Shown piece by piece: positions 37,843-46,258 of a stretch of DNA of 64,000 bases. Both the position numbers and the translations under genes were made by a program. Position 1 is the stretch's first letter. Every line of letters starts with the position of its first letter. Location: assembly GCA_036401375.1 (NCBI GenBank), contig DASWVB010000017.1:1-64000 (forward strand). The letters run 5' to 3'. Under the pieces are notes generated by a model. It saw only the letters and a list, made by a program, of their open reading frames with translations. It ran no database searches and was not told where the DNA came from. This stretch comes from DASWUZ01 sp036401375. GTDB lineage: Bacteria; Acidobacteriota; Terriglobia; Terriglobales; Acidobacteriaceae.

Positions 37843-38253
37843 CGTTCGTCTCCGTTGCTCGTGTTGTCGCGGCCGAGTTGGGTCTCGTGGGTCCGGCTAT
37901 ATGGCGGATTTTGGGAGCCTTATAGCATCCTCTTCGTCAGCGTGGGCCTTTAGTATTATACCACATCCAGTTGCTTTTTACAAGGGGAGTCGGAGACTTG
38001 GCAGACGCCGGGGCACCAATCGCGTTCTGGCTGACAGTGGTGCGGGTCGAGTGCACTCGACATACAGCTAGTGCAAAGCTGCGAGGCGCGGAGCGACGGA
38101 TGCTCGCGAGAGATCAACTCCGGTAGATCTTGTGAAGCTCCGCGAAGTACCCCAGCGGCGTAGGGACGCTCTGTCCTTGCCGCGCACGCGACCAGGTGCA
38201 GACCTCTCTTGTGCAGTAGTATCGATAAAAATCATTTCAGGGAGACGAACTCG
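37843..38253 (+). other. 411-nt divergent intergenic region
   Basis: No gene is supported. It separates the minus-strand dienelactone hydrolase gene from the plus-strand hydrolase gene, so both promoters should lie here. A 16-bp perfect palindrome is at 38046-38061. An AT-rich stretch TTTAGTATTATACCACATCC lies around 37950-37970, with TATTAT as a possible -10. Confidence 0.5.
38046..38061. promoter_or_regulatory. 16-bp perfect palindrome, candidate operator
   Basis: GTCGAGTGCACTCGAC reads identically on both strands. It lies 193 nt upstream of the hydrolase start and 204 nt upstream of the divergent hydrolase start. Perfect palindromes of this size in divergent intergenic DNA are often repressor sites; no regulator gene is adjacent. 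Confidence 0.45.
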
Positions 38254-39186
38254 ATGAAGCGAATGCTCGGCCTGATGTTCCTGCTGATCAACCTGGGTAT
38301 AGCTCAAGCTCAGCCGGCCCAACTCGAGGGTGTCCCGATTCACAGCGCGACCGCGGTGGTCAACGGCATCCACGTGCACTACGTGCTTGCCGGGCATGGG
38401 CCGCTGGTGGTGCTGCTGCACGGCTATCCGGAGAGCTGGTATGACTGGCGGAAGATCATTCCGAAGCTTGCCGGGAGCTACACAGTGCTCGCGCCCGACA
38501 TGCGCGGCCTGGGAGATAGCAGCCGTCCGGCGGACGGCGACTACACCAAGAAAGCCGTGGCCGAGGACATCTACCAGCTGGTGTTGAAGCTCGGCTATAA
38601 ACAAGCGTTCATGGCCGGGCAGGACATGGGAGGGCCGGTCGTGATCGCCTATGCTGCGGCGCATCCGGAAGCCGTAAAGAAGGTGGTCTTCATCGAGTCG
38701 GGCGTTCCGGGCGAGGGTCTTGAAGCGGCGATGGATACGGCGCACGGCGGGTCCTGGCACTTCGGCTTCTTCGCTACGCCAGAGATACCGGAGATGCTGA
38801 TTCGCGGGCGCGAGAGGGAGTTCTACACGGCCTGGGCGTTTCGCGGCCCGTTCGTGCAGCACAAGGACGTCTTCACCGACGCTGTGATCGGGGAGTACGT
38901 GCGTCACCAGGCTGCGCCCGGCGGGTTGACGGCCGGGTTCGGCTACTACCGCGCCTTTGCGCAGGACGCGAAGGACAACGCAGTGACTTTTGCGAGCAAG
39001 AGACTCAGCATGCCGGTGCTGGCGGTCGGGGCGGACAAGTCCTTTGGTGAATTCACAGCAAAGAACGCCCGCAATGTGGCCACGAATGTGGAGGCGGTGA
39101 TGATCGAGGACTGCGGCCACTTCGTCAACGAGGAACAACCAGATAAGCTGGCGGAAGCGATGCTGGCGTTTTTTGCCAAGCCCTGA
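38254..39186 (+). CDS. Secreted epoxide-hydrolase-like alpha/beta hydrolase
   Basis: 310 aa from the ATG at 38254 (MKRMLGLMFLLINLGIAQAQ), with a signal peptide ending near residue 20. HGYPESWYDWRKIIP forms the oxyanion region; nucleophile Asp in FMAGQDMGGPVV; catalytic His in EDCGHFVNEE. An Asp nucleophile fits epoxide hydrolases and dehalogenases. It is likely cotranscribed with the next gene 15 nt downstream. Confidence 0.88.
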   Translation: MKRMLGLMFLLINLGIAQAQPAQLEGVPIHSATAVVNGIHVHYVLAGHGPLVVLLHGYPESWYDWRKIIPKLAGSYTVLAPDMRGLGDSSRPADGDYTKKAVAEDIYQLVLKLGYKQAFMAGQDMGGPVVIAYAAAHPEAVKKVVFIESGVPGEGLEAAMDTAHGGSWHFGFFATPEIPEMLIRGREREFYTAWAFRGPFVQHKDVFTDAVIGEYVRHQAAPGGLTAGFGYYRAFAQDAKDNAVTFASKRLSMPVLAVGADKSFGEFTAKNARNVATNVEAVMIEDCGHFVNEEQPDKLAEAMLAFFAKP

Positions 39187-39201
39187 GAACCCGGAGAGAC
39201 G

Positions 39202-40170
39202 ATGAAGGTCCTGATCGTGCACGCGCATCACGAGCCGAAGAGTTTTTCGAGCGCGCTCTATCAACAGGCGGTCGAGACACTGAGCAGTGTGGGGCACGAG
39301 GTCGCGACCTCGGAGCTGTATGCGCTGGGCTTCGATCCGGTGTCGGACCGGCGCAACTTCACCACGGTGGCCGACCCGGACTACCTGAAGCAGCAGGTGG
39401 AGGAGAAGGTCGCGACCGAGCAGAATGGCTTCGCGCCAGCACTGGAGGCGGAGATCGCAAAGCTCGAGGCGTGCGACCTGCTGATCTTCAGCTTTCCCCT
39501 ATGGTGGTTTGGACTGCCGGGCATCTTGAAGGGCTGGGTCGATCGGGTCTTCCCGATGCATCGGATTTATGGCAACGGCAAGTTCTACGAGAACGGACTC
39601 GGCAAGGCGCAGAAGCGCGCGATGGTCATCATGACCACCGGAGGCAGTCAGGAGGCCTACGGTGGATTTGGAGTGCAGCCGCCGCTGAGTTCGGTGCTGA
39701 GCCCGATCGAGCACGGCGTCTTCTGGTTTAACGGATTTCTGCCGCTCGATGCGTTCGTGGCTTACAGCGCGGCGCGGATTTCACAGGAGGAGCGTGCTGC
39801 GCTGCTGCAGCAGCTCGACCAGCGCCTGCGGGCGCTCGAGGGTGAGTCGCCGCGCCGGCTGGCGGCTATGGGCGAGTTCGCGGGCGGCTTTGGCCTCGAC
39901 ACTAAAAAGCGCTTCATGGCGGTTGCAAGCCGCAGGAAGGCGTTCGATGAGGGGTACAGGTCGCAGATACCGGCAGAGCGGGCGCGCCTTGCCGAGATGA
40001 GGAGGGAGGGGGTGCTGCTCAGCAGCTACATCGGCTTGCCGGACGCCGAGCCGTGGCACGTCTTCCTGCAGTTTCGCGAGAGCAGTGAAGAGCGAGTCCG
40101 GGAGCACCTTGATACGCTTCCGCTGCGCTCTTACCTGGACTTTTCAGTGACTGAACTCATGATGATGTGA
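39202..40170 (+). CDS. NAD(P)H:quinone oxidoreductase-like flavoprotein with C-terminal extra domain
   Basis: 322 aa. Residues 1-200 are a flavodoxin-fold quinone reductase: MKVLIVHAHHEPKSFSSALY, then FPLWWFGLPGILKGWVDRVF and MTTGGSQEAYGG. The second part (about residues 225-322) resembles a YCII-like/muconolactone-type dimeric barrel (SRRKAFDEGYRSQIPAERAR). The fusion suggests a two-step redox enzyme. It follows the hydrolase gene closely. Confidence 0.82.
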   Translation: MKVLIVHAHHEPKSFSSALYQQAVETLSSVGHEVATSELYALGFDPVSDRRNFTTVADPDYLKQQVEEKVATEQNGFAPALEAEIAKLEACDLLIFSFPLWWFGLPGILKGWVDRVFPMHRIYGNGKFYENGLGKAQKRAMVIMTTGGSQEAYGGFGVQPPLSSVLSPIEHGVFWFNGFLPLDAFVAYSAARISQEERAALLQQLDQRLRALEGESPRRLAAMGEFAGGFGLDTKKRFMAVASRRKAFDEGYRSQIPAERARLAEMRREGVLLSSYIGLPDAEPWHVFLQFRESSEERVREHLDTLPLRSYLDFSVTELMMM

Positions 40171-40242
40171 TGGTCCAGTGGCGCGCGGCTTATCGGTTGG
40201 ACAGCGATCGGCTGGAGACGAAGCCTTGAGTCAGTGTTGAGG

Positions 40243-40782
40243 CTAATCTTCGTCGTCCTCGGAGGAGTCGGATCTGGAGTCGAACCTGGATGCCTTCTCC
40301 CTGGCAGCCTGCGCCTCTTTGAGGCGGCCGGTGTCGTAGAGGAAGTCCGCGTAGCCCTCCCAGCGGTTCGCTGAGTCTGGATTGACCTCGATGCCGTCGA
40401 GATGCACCTGTTCGGCCGCGGCGAACTCGCCCTTCTCCATCAGCACCACGGCCAGCGCCTGCCGCGCCATGCCGGAGTCGCGGAGCGCGAGCGCAGTGCG
40501 CAGGGAGGTCTCCGCCTCTTCAAGACGGCCGAGGGCCTCGAGTGCTGCCCCGAGCGAGAAGTGGGCGGCGAACTGGGCCGGCTCAAGCGCAAGCGCTCGC
40601 TCCAGAGGAGGAAGCGACTGCTGGAACTGCTGGAGCTTGAAGCGGGACCAGCCGAGGTTCCAGTTGGAGATGAAGTCGTCTGGATCGAGCGCGCCGTCTT
40701 CTTCAAGCCGGCGCACTACCTCGTCGTAGGCCTCGATGTCCATCAGCGCTTCGATCTGTTCGTGAAAGTCGAGTTCAAACAT
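40243..40782 (-). CDS. Tetratricopeptide-repeat protein
   Basis: 179 aa made of about four TPR units: WNLGWSRFKLQQFQQSLPPL, FAAHFSLGAALEALGRLEEA and WEGYADFLYDTGRLKEAQAA. Acidic tail SEDDED. No signal peptide or membrane helix. It is probably a cytoplasmic scaffold or adaptor of unknown partner, the last gene of the minus-strand cluster 40243-43352. Confidence 0.85.
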   Translation of the reverse strand: MFELDFHEQIEALMDIEAYDEVVRRLEEDGALDPDDFISNWNLGWSRFKLQQFQQSLPPLERALALEPAQFAAHFSLGAALEALGRLEEAETSLRTALALRDSGMARQALAVVLMEKGEFAAAEQVHLDGIEVNPDSANRWEGYADFLYDTGRLKEAQAAREKASRFDSRSDSSEDDED

Positions 40783-40818
40783 TTCTGATCTCTCACTTCA
40801 GCATAAACGGCTGGCTGC

Positions 40819-41259
40819 TCAGCTCGCAGCAACAATTGGGCATGCTCCGCACCGGCAATGCCGGCGCAGGTAGTCCCATGAATATATTCCGGAGGAGTGG
40901 CCGTCGTTCCAGTTGAAGCTGATGGCGTAGCGGCCTATCGGCGTCACCAGGTCGGGGCGCGGCGGCGCCTTGTACATGGGCAGCAGGTTGACCGGCTGAG
41001 GCTTCGGCTGTCCGGGTTCGCGGCCGTCGTTACCACGCTCCTCATGGCAGGTTGCGCAGGGGCAGGCGTCGCGCAGCCAGGGGAAGCTCCAGGAACTGTG
41101 GTGGCCGTCGCGCCAGTCGATCTCCATGCCTGTGCCTTCGGTCTTGTGAACCCGGACGCGGACCGGTTCGGTCGCCTCTGGAGGCAGGGCCGTCTGCTCG
41201 CTGGCCATGGCTGCGCTCGCCTCCGCAGCGTTGACGAACCGGATGCCCTCATGACTCAT
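40819..41259 (-). CDS. DUF971 (GBBH-like N-terminal) protein
   Basis: 146 aa from the ATG at 41259 (MSHEGIRFVNAAEASAAM). Core: MEIDWRDGHHSSWSFPWLRD, then CPCATCHEE and, near the end, FNWNDGHSSGIYSWDYLRRH. The domain resembles the N-terminal part of gamma-butyrobetaine hydroxylase and the DUF971 proteins of iron-sulfur-type loci. Cysteines CPCATC and CRCGAC could bind a metal. It begins 4 nt after the SemiSWEET stop. Confidence 0.85.
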   Translation of the reverse strand: MSHEGIRFVNAAEASAAMASEQTALPPEATEPVRVRVHKTEGTGMEIDWRDGHHSSWSFPWLRDACPCATCHEERGNDGREPGQPKPQPVNLLPMYKAPPRPDLVTPIGRYAISFNWNDGHSSGIYSWDYLRRHCRCGACPIVAAS

Positions 41260-41263
41260 GTCC

Positions 41264-41575
41264 CTATTGTCTCGCAACCGGCTGCGGTGCGGCGATCTTT
41301 GCTCTGGCCTGGTGGTCGTATCGAATCTTCAACCCGAGGATGGCGAGCGAGAGCACGAGGGTGACCATGTTCGCCAGCAGCACGGGCAGGGAGTGAATCT
41401 CGTATCCGTAGATCAGCCAGAGTGACACTCCGAAGGAGAAGAGCAGGAACATGTAGAAGGAGATGTCTCGCGCGCTCTTGAGCCGCCAGATGCGAAGCAG
41501 CTGCGGAACCAGCGACACGGTGGTGCAGAATGCGGCGACCAGGCCGAGCGTGGTCACGACGCGGGGAGAGATCAT
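41264..41575 (-). CDS. SemiSWEET sugar transporter
   Basis: 103 aa with three hydrophobic helices: VTTLGLVAAFCTTVSLVPQL, DISFYMFLLFSFGVSLWLIY and VLLANMVTLVLSLAILGLKI. The PQ-loop motif VPQLLRIWRLKSARDIS is in the first helix region. SemiSWEETs work as dimers for facilitated sugar transport. It lies 31 nt after the TauE/SafE gene, likely one transcript. Confidence 0.88.
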   Translation of the reverse strand: MISPRVVTTLGLVAAFCTTVSLVPQLLRIWRLKSARDISFYMFLLFSFGVSLWLIYGYEIHSLPVLLANMVTLVLSLAILGLKIRYDHQARAKIAAPQPVARQ

Positions 41576-41606
41576 GCGGCTCGCTCCAGAACAGTTGCAA
41601 CAACGC

Positions 41607-42392
41607 TCATCGCTGCTGCCTCCAGAAGAAGTATGCGGCCATGCACAACCCGATCACAACCACGAGGGTCCGCATCAGCGTTGGATTGAGCCTGCGCGAG
41701 CAGCGTCCGCCGAGGTAGCCGCCCAGGGCCGCGGCGATCATCATGAGCAGGCAGTAGCGCCACACGATCTGTCGTCCAACGATGAAGGTGAGCACGGCGA
41801 CGCCGTTGGCGACGGTCGTGGTGCAGACTTTGAGCGCGTTGATGTGGTTTATGTTCTGCACTCCAAAGAGAGCGAGCAGCGACATGACGAGGAAGCCGGC
41901 CCCGGCGCCGAAGTAGCCTATATAGAAGCAGACGAAGAGCATACCGGCAAAGAGCGGCAGCATGGCAGGCCTGGGCTGCGTAAGCGGGTCAGCGACTCGG
42001 CGGTTGCGCAGCCACCTGGAGATGGGGGAGCTGACGGCGAAGAGCAGCGCCGCCACCAGCAGCAGCCAGGGCACCAGCCTGAGAAAGGTGGTCTGGCCGG
42101 TGTGGAGCAGCACCACTCCGCCTGCCAGGCCGCCCAGCGCTGCGGCGATCAGCAGGGGAATGAGCAGACGAATGTTTGCCCGGAGGTCCTGCCGGTAGGC
42201 GGCGATCGAGGCGAGCTGGCCCGGCCAGAGGGCGACGGTGTTGGTAGCGTTCGCCTGGATCGGCAGCACGCCTATCCCGAGCAGCGCGGGAAAGGACAGG
42301 AAAGAGCCTCCGCCGGCCATGGCGTTGAGGGCACCACCGACCAGCGAGGCGAGCACCAGCCACAGACTGCGCCAGTCGTGGGCCACATTCAT
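41607..42392 (-). CDS. TauE/SafE family sulfite exporter-like permease
   Basis: 261 aa with about eight membrane segments. Motifs: LASLVGGALNAMAGGGSFLS near the N terminus (typical family Gly-rich loop), LSLLALFGVQNINHINALKV and ALGGYLGGRCSRRL. Family members export sulfite, sulfoacetate or similar anions. The substrate is unknown here. It precedes SemiSWEET by 31 nt on the minus strand. Confidence 0.9.
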   Translation of the reverse strand: MNVAHDWRSLWLVLASLVGGALNAMAGGGSFLSFPALLGIGVLPIQANATNTVALWPGQLASIAAYRQDLRANIRLLIPLLIAAALGGLAGGVVLLHTGQTTFLRLVPWLLLVAALLFAVSSPISRWLRNRRVADPLTQPRPAMLPLFAGMLFVCFYIGYFGAGAGFLVMSLLALFGVQNINHINALKVCTTTVANGVAVLTFIVGRQIVWRYCLLMMIAAALGGYLGGRCSRRLNPTLMRTLVVVIGLCMAAYFFWRQQR

Positions 42393-42524
42393 CTTCTTTC
42401 GATTCTACCGGGACGGAGCTCGATTGCCAGGGGCGTGCAGTTCTTCCGGCATCAAGCTGGCCTGCGGCCTTTCACCAGGCGGCCGGTATGTCGCGATGCG
42501 ACTGGGGCGGTCACCGTGTCGCGG

Positions 42525-43352
42525 TCAGTCTGTGGCGGAGTGCCTGATCCCGGGAGTTGCGGCCAGCAGGGCCCGGGTATAGTCCTCGCGGGGGCGGCGG
42601 CAGACGTCATCGCTCGAGCCGATCTCGACCAGCCGGCCAGCGCGCATCACGGCGATGTTCGCTGAGAGATAACGCACCAGCGGCATGGAGTGCGAGATGA
42701 AGAGATAGGTGAGGCTAAAGTCGCGCTGCAGGTTGCGGAGCAGGTTGACGATCTGCGCGCCGACACTCACGTCGAGGGCGGAGACGGGTTCGTCGAGGAT
42801 GAGCAGCTCCGGCCTGAGGGCGAGTGCGCGGGCGATGTTGATGCGCTGACGCTGGCCGCCGGAGAACTCGTGCGGATAGCGGAGGAGCGCCGAGTCGTCC
42901 AGTCCTACGGCGCGCAGCAGCTCGTGTGCGTGCAGGGCGCGGCGTTCGCGAGCGGAGCCGGTGGGCGGCGCGAGTCCGGCATCGTGGTTGTGGATCGATA
43001 GCGGCTCCGTAACGATGTCGCGTATGCGCATGCGCGGGTTGAGGGCAGCGAATGGGTCCTGGAAGACGGGCTGCATGCGTCTGCGCAAGAGCCTCATCTG
43101 GCGGGAGGAGGCGCTCACGATGGGAGTGCCGTCGAAGATGACCGAACCAGCGTCGGGCCTGATCAGGCCGAGGATCATCCGGGCTACGGTGCTCTTGCCC
43201 GAGCCCGACTCCCCTACGAGGCCCAGGGTCTCTCCGCGAACGATCTTGAAGCTCACGTCCTCGACCACAGGCCTGTTGCGCTCGCCGAACCCGGCAAAGC
43301 CGCCCCCGGCAGGGTAGCTCTTTGAAAGCCCGGAGACCTCGAGGAGGGCCAT
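42525..43352 (-). CDS. ABC transporter ATP-binding protein, oligopeptide type
   Basis: 275 aa. Walker A GLVGESGSGKST, signature FSGGQRQRINIARALAL, Walker B LLILDEPVSALD and switch His in FISHSMPLVR. It resembles the OppF/DppF/AppF subunits by its FQDPFAALNPRMRIRDIV segment. No permease, binding protein or partner ATPase is encoded within 10 kb, so it is an orphan subunit or works with proteins coded elsewhere. 132 nt separate it from TauE/SafE. Confidence 0.9.
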   Translation of the reverse strand: MALLEVSGLSKSYPAGGGFAGFGERNRPVVEDVSFKIVRGETLGLVGESGSGKSTVARMILGLIRPDAGSVIFDGTPIVSASSRQMRLLRRRMQPVFQDPFAALNPRMRIRDIVTEPLSIHNHDAGLAPPTGSARERRALHAHELLRAVGLDDSALLRYPHEFSGGQRQRINIARALALRPELLILDEPVSALDVSVGAQIVNLLRNLQRDFSLTYLFISHSMPLVRYLSANIAVMRAGRLVEIGSSDDVCRRPREDYTRALLAATPGIRHSATD

Positions 43353-43480
43353 TTTCGGATGTTAGCATCTGCATGGGCCGGTAGAGCCAGAGCGTCTGGG
43401 CAGGCTGGTGCAATGGACTGCGGCGGCTGCAGAGCGGGTCGTCGCCGGCTTCACATCTTACAGCGCAGGGGAGCGGAAGA

Positions 43481-44215
43481 ATGGCAGAGCGGCTCAGAGG
43501 CAAGACGGCGATCGTGACAGGAGCGAGTTCGGGGATCGGATGGGCAAGTGCGCTGGCGCTCGCCGCCAAGGGAGCCAACCTGGTAGTCACCGCGCGCCGC
43601 AAAGATCGTCTGGATGATCTTGTAAAGGCCATCGAGCAGGCCGGCGGCAGGGCCACCGCGGTCGCCGGCGACGCCCGTGAAGAGACTACGGCGATTGAGA
43701 CCGTCGAGGCGGCCATGGAGAGCTTTGGAAGGCTCGACATCCTGATCAACAACGCCGGTCGCGGCTCGTACAAGAATCTGGTTGAGTTCACGGTAGACGA
43801 GTACGACGAGATGATGGACACCAACATGCGTTCCACCTTCGTCTTCACCCGCCATGCGGTGCCGGAGATGCTGGCGCAGCGCAGTGGAGTGCTGCTCACC
43901 GTGTCCTCTGTGGCGGGCATTCACGGCTTCGCGCGGGAGGCGATCTACTGCGCGACCAAGTTCGCCCAACGCGGCTTCATGCAGGCGCTGGACAACGAAC
44001 TGCGGCCGTCGGGTATCCGTGTGGGGCTGATCCTTCCGGGGGGCGTCAAGACGGAGTTCGCTATCGGGACCGGCCGCACCGAGGAGGGTGTTGCGGCCAG
44101 CGGCATGATGGATCCTGAGGATGTTGCAGCTGCGGTTCTGCTCGCGTGTGTGCAGCCTGCGCACTCGAGGATCATCGAGATCCGCATGCGCCCGATGGAG
44201 GAGCCGCTCGCCTGA
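43481..44215 (+). CDS. Short-chain dehydrogenase/reductase
   Basis: 244 aa. Cofactor motif TGASSGIG near residue 14, NNAG near 91, catalytic Ser in TVSSVAGIHG and YxxxK as YCATK. It belongs to the classical SDR family using NAD(P)H; RRKDRLDDL after beta2 suggests NADP preference. The ATG is preceded by AGGGGAGCGGAAGA. It stands alone on the plus strand between two minus-strand clusters. Confidence 0.92.
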   Translation: MAERLRGKTAIVTGASSGIGWASALALAAKGANLVVTARRKDRLDDLVKAIEQAGGRATAVAGDAREETTAIETVEAAMESFGRLDILINNAGRGSYKNLVEFTVDEYDEMMDTNMRSTFVFTRHAVPEMLAQRSGVLLTVSSVAGIHGFAREAIYCATKFAQRGFMQALDNELRPSGIRVGLILPGGVKTEFAIGTGRTEEGVAASGMMDPEDVAAAVLLACVQPAHSRIIEIRMRPMEEPLA

Positions 44216-44249
44216 GGGCACCTCACGCACCGCTCAGAGCGCGGCTGAG

Positions 44250-46004
44250 TCAGACCGGCTGGTGTGCCTCTTCCCTCAGGCGCCGCCTTACCGACGCCGG
44301 CTTGACCAGCACCAGGAAGGCGAAGGCCGTCGAGAGACCAGCGCCGATGCTCGCGAAGGCCAGTGCTGAGGGAGCGAAGAGTTCCTCGCTCGATCGAATG
44401 GCGGCATGTTTCATGAGCAGGAAGCGGGAGTCGCTGTGTGCGAACTCCCGCTCGGCGGGCGATCGCGGGAGGTCCTCGGTAAAAAGATGCGCCTTTGCAG
44501 GAGGCGGGGTGACCACCGCCGGCAATGTCGAGGAGGGCTGGTAAGCGGGTCCGGCGCTTTGGGGCTCATTAGACCGGGTGTCCTGCGCGGCCGGGTCAGT
44601 TGCGTTGGTTGGCCCTGGCTGCGCCGGACCTGAGGCCGGATCTGAGGCCGGACCTGAGGCCGGACCCAGGGTTGCGCTGGCCTTTATCTCTGGAGCTACG
44701 GTCGGAATGAATGGCAGTGGAGGGATTGCGGCGAGCCGCCGGAGCTCGGCGATCTCGGAGACGTTGGCGGAGAGCTGCTGATGCAGGCTCTTCAGATCAG
44801 CGTGGATGGGTCCCTCACGCTCGTTGAGCGCCGCGACTCTTTGCGAGTTGTCAGACTGCAGCGGGTCCTGGGAGGCCTGCGGCATGGGGCGAGTCTCAGC
44901 GGCGCGCCGGCCATTGAGCTGCGCCAGTTGTTGCAGAAGTATCTGCACCTGCTCCCGCGCCTCGATCACGTCGGGATGGTTCTCGGTGTAGCGCTCTCGA
45001 AGGGAAGAGAGCCGGCTCTCGGCCGCGTCAATGCTCATCTGCACCGCCGCCCGTTCCGTATCGGTTGCGGGTGAGGCGAGCCTGGCATGCGCTGTGGCGG
45101 CCTCGAGCGACCTGGGAGTGCTCGCCACAGCCTGCCCGATCTTCTGCTTTTCAGCCTCGATCGCCGCCAGAGACTGGGTTTCGGAGCGGATCTGCGCCTG
45201 AATTTCCTGGTGCTTCTGCCAGGCGGCTATCCATTCGTTGGAGCGTTTGACGCGGAGGGCCTCGGCAGCGGCGACCTGGGCTGATTCGCCGGGCGGCGCC
45301 GGCTGCTCGTCAAGCTTCGCCTCGGCAGCGATCTCCGCGCTGGTCGCCGCCAGGGACGATGGCTGAGCCGGACTCACCGGCGCAGTGGTAGCGGCGGCGG
45401 ATGAGATTGCCTCGGGATCGGCGGAGGAGGCCTGAAGAGGAGGTGCGGCCGGTCCGTCTGTGCCTGTGATCGGATCGAGACTTTCGCTGCTGGACGGCCT
45501 CTCCAGGGAATCGGCAGCCGGCCCGCTAACCTGCCGCGGCGGAGAGAGCACCTCGGAGATGGCATCGGCGATGGCGAGCGCTGTTCCACGATCATTGCCG
45601 GCGAAGTTGACCGAGATCGCCCCGACCGTGCTGCCGCTGTAGATGCTTTCGATGTAGAGGTCAGAGCGCAGACGCGAAGCAGTCCACGACGGGAACAGAT
45701 TGGTGGCAAGCGCGGTGTAGGGGTGGTACTTGCGGTCAATCCCGTTTACCGCTTCGTCGGTGATCATGGAGCGCGCAAGCGCCGTCAGATCGTGTCCGGT
45801 GACGGCTCCTTCCGGAGAGGAAGCGGCGTGAACGACTGCGCCGGTGGCGGGAGCGTTGAAGGTGCCAAGCAGGTAGGCAGAGGCCGTGTACGTGTGGGAG
45901 TAGCGCAGACCGCACACGGCCACGGCAGCGGTGACCATGATCGTGATCAGGACAGCTATGACGACACGCGCCGGGCTGGTCGCGGATCTTTCGAGCGATT
46001 CCAT
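44250..46004 (-). CDS. Wzz-like polysaccharide chain-length/export protein
   Basis: 584 aa from the ATG at 46004 (MESLERSATSPARVVI). One N-terminal membrane helix (VIAVLITIMVTAAVAVC), a Wzz-type segment (YTASAYLLGTFNAPATG, SDLYIESIYSGSTVGAISVN), a long coiled coil (about 270-480) and a second helix near the C terminus (LAFASIGAGLSTAFAFLVLV). Pro/Ser/Ala-rich linkers include a 12-bp tandem repeat. It probably controls polysaccharide length or export with the upstream Wza-like gene. Confidence 0.82.
   Translation of the reverse strand: MESLERSATSPARVVIAVLITIMVTAAVAVCGLRYSHTYTASAYLLGTFNAPATGAVVHAASSPEGAVTGHDLTALARSMITDEAVNGIDRKYHPYTALATNLFPSWTASRLRSDLYIESIYSGSTVGAISVNFAGNDRGTALAIADAISEVLSPPRQVSGPAADSLERPSSSESLDPITGTDGPAAPPLQASSADPEAISSAAATTAPVSPAQPSSLAATSAEIAAEAKLDEQPAPPGESAQVAAAEALRVKRSNEWIAAWQKHQEIQAQIRSETQSLAAIEAEKQKIGQAVASTPRSLEAATAHARLASPATDTERAAVQMSIDAAESRLSSLRERYTENHPDVIEAREQVQILLQQLAQLNGRRAAETRPMPQASQDPLQSDNSQRVAALNEREGPIHADLKSLHQQLSANVSEIAELRRLAAIPPLPFIPTVAPEIKASATLGPASGPASDPASGPAQPGPTNATDPAAQDTRSNEPQSAGPAYQPSSTLPAVVTPPPAKAHLFTEDLPRSPAEREFAHSDSRFLLMKHAAIRSSEELFAPSALAFASIGAGLSTAFAFLVLVKPASVRRRLREEAHQPV
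44626..44668 (-). repeat. 12-bp tandem repeat encoding Gly-Pro-Ala-Ser units
   Basis: TGAGGCCGGACC-like 12-mers are repeated about 3.5 times inside the Wzz-like gene, encoding GPASGPASDPASGPA in its low-complexity linker. Length variation here would change the linker without shifting the frame. Confidence 0.75.
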
Positions 46005-46258
46005 ACACAGCCTCGTGCCTGGTCCCAACAATCTGAATGAGTGCGGCAGCCCCATCACGTGGAGAGCCGCATGTACGATTTTTCCCCGACGCCTCTGCAA
46101 CCGGGTCGTCCCGGCCGCGTATGACTTTTCTGCTGCTAACGTCCAGGTGCGGGCTTTCTGGAGCCAACGACTCCGCTACAGTCCGCGCCTTCCGCGATGT
46201 TGCACCATTGTAGGGCACTCCGGGAGGACTGGAACCAAATCCTTAACCAGGCAGGAAC

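Noticed and set aside
38068..39297. 409-aa minus-strand frame
   Set aside because: Antisense to the hydrolase with intact nucleophile and His motifs on the plus strand.
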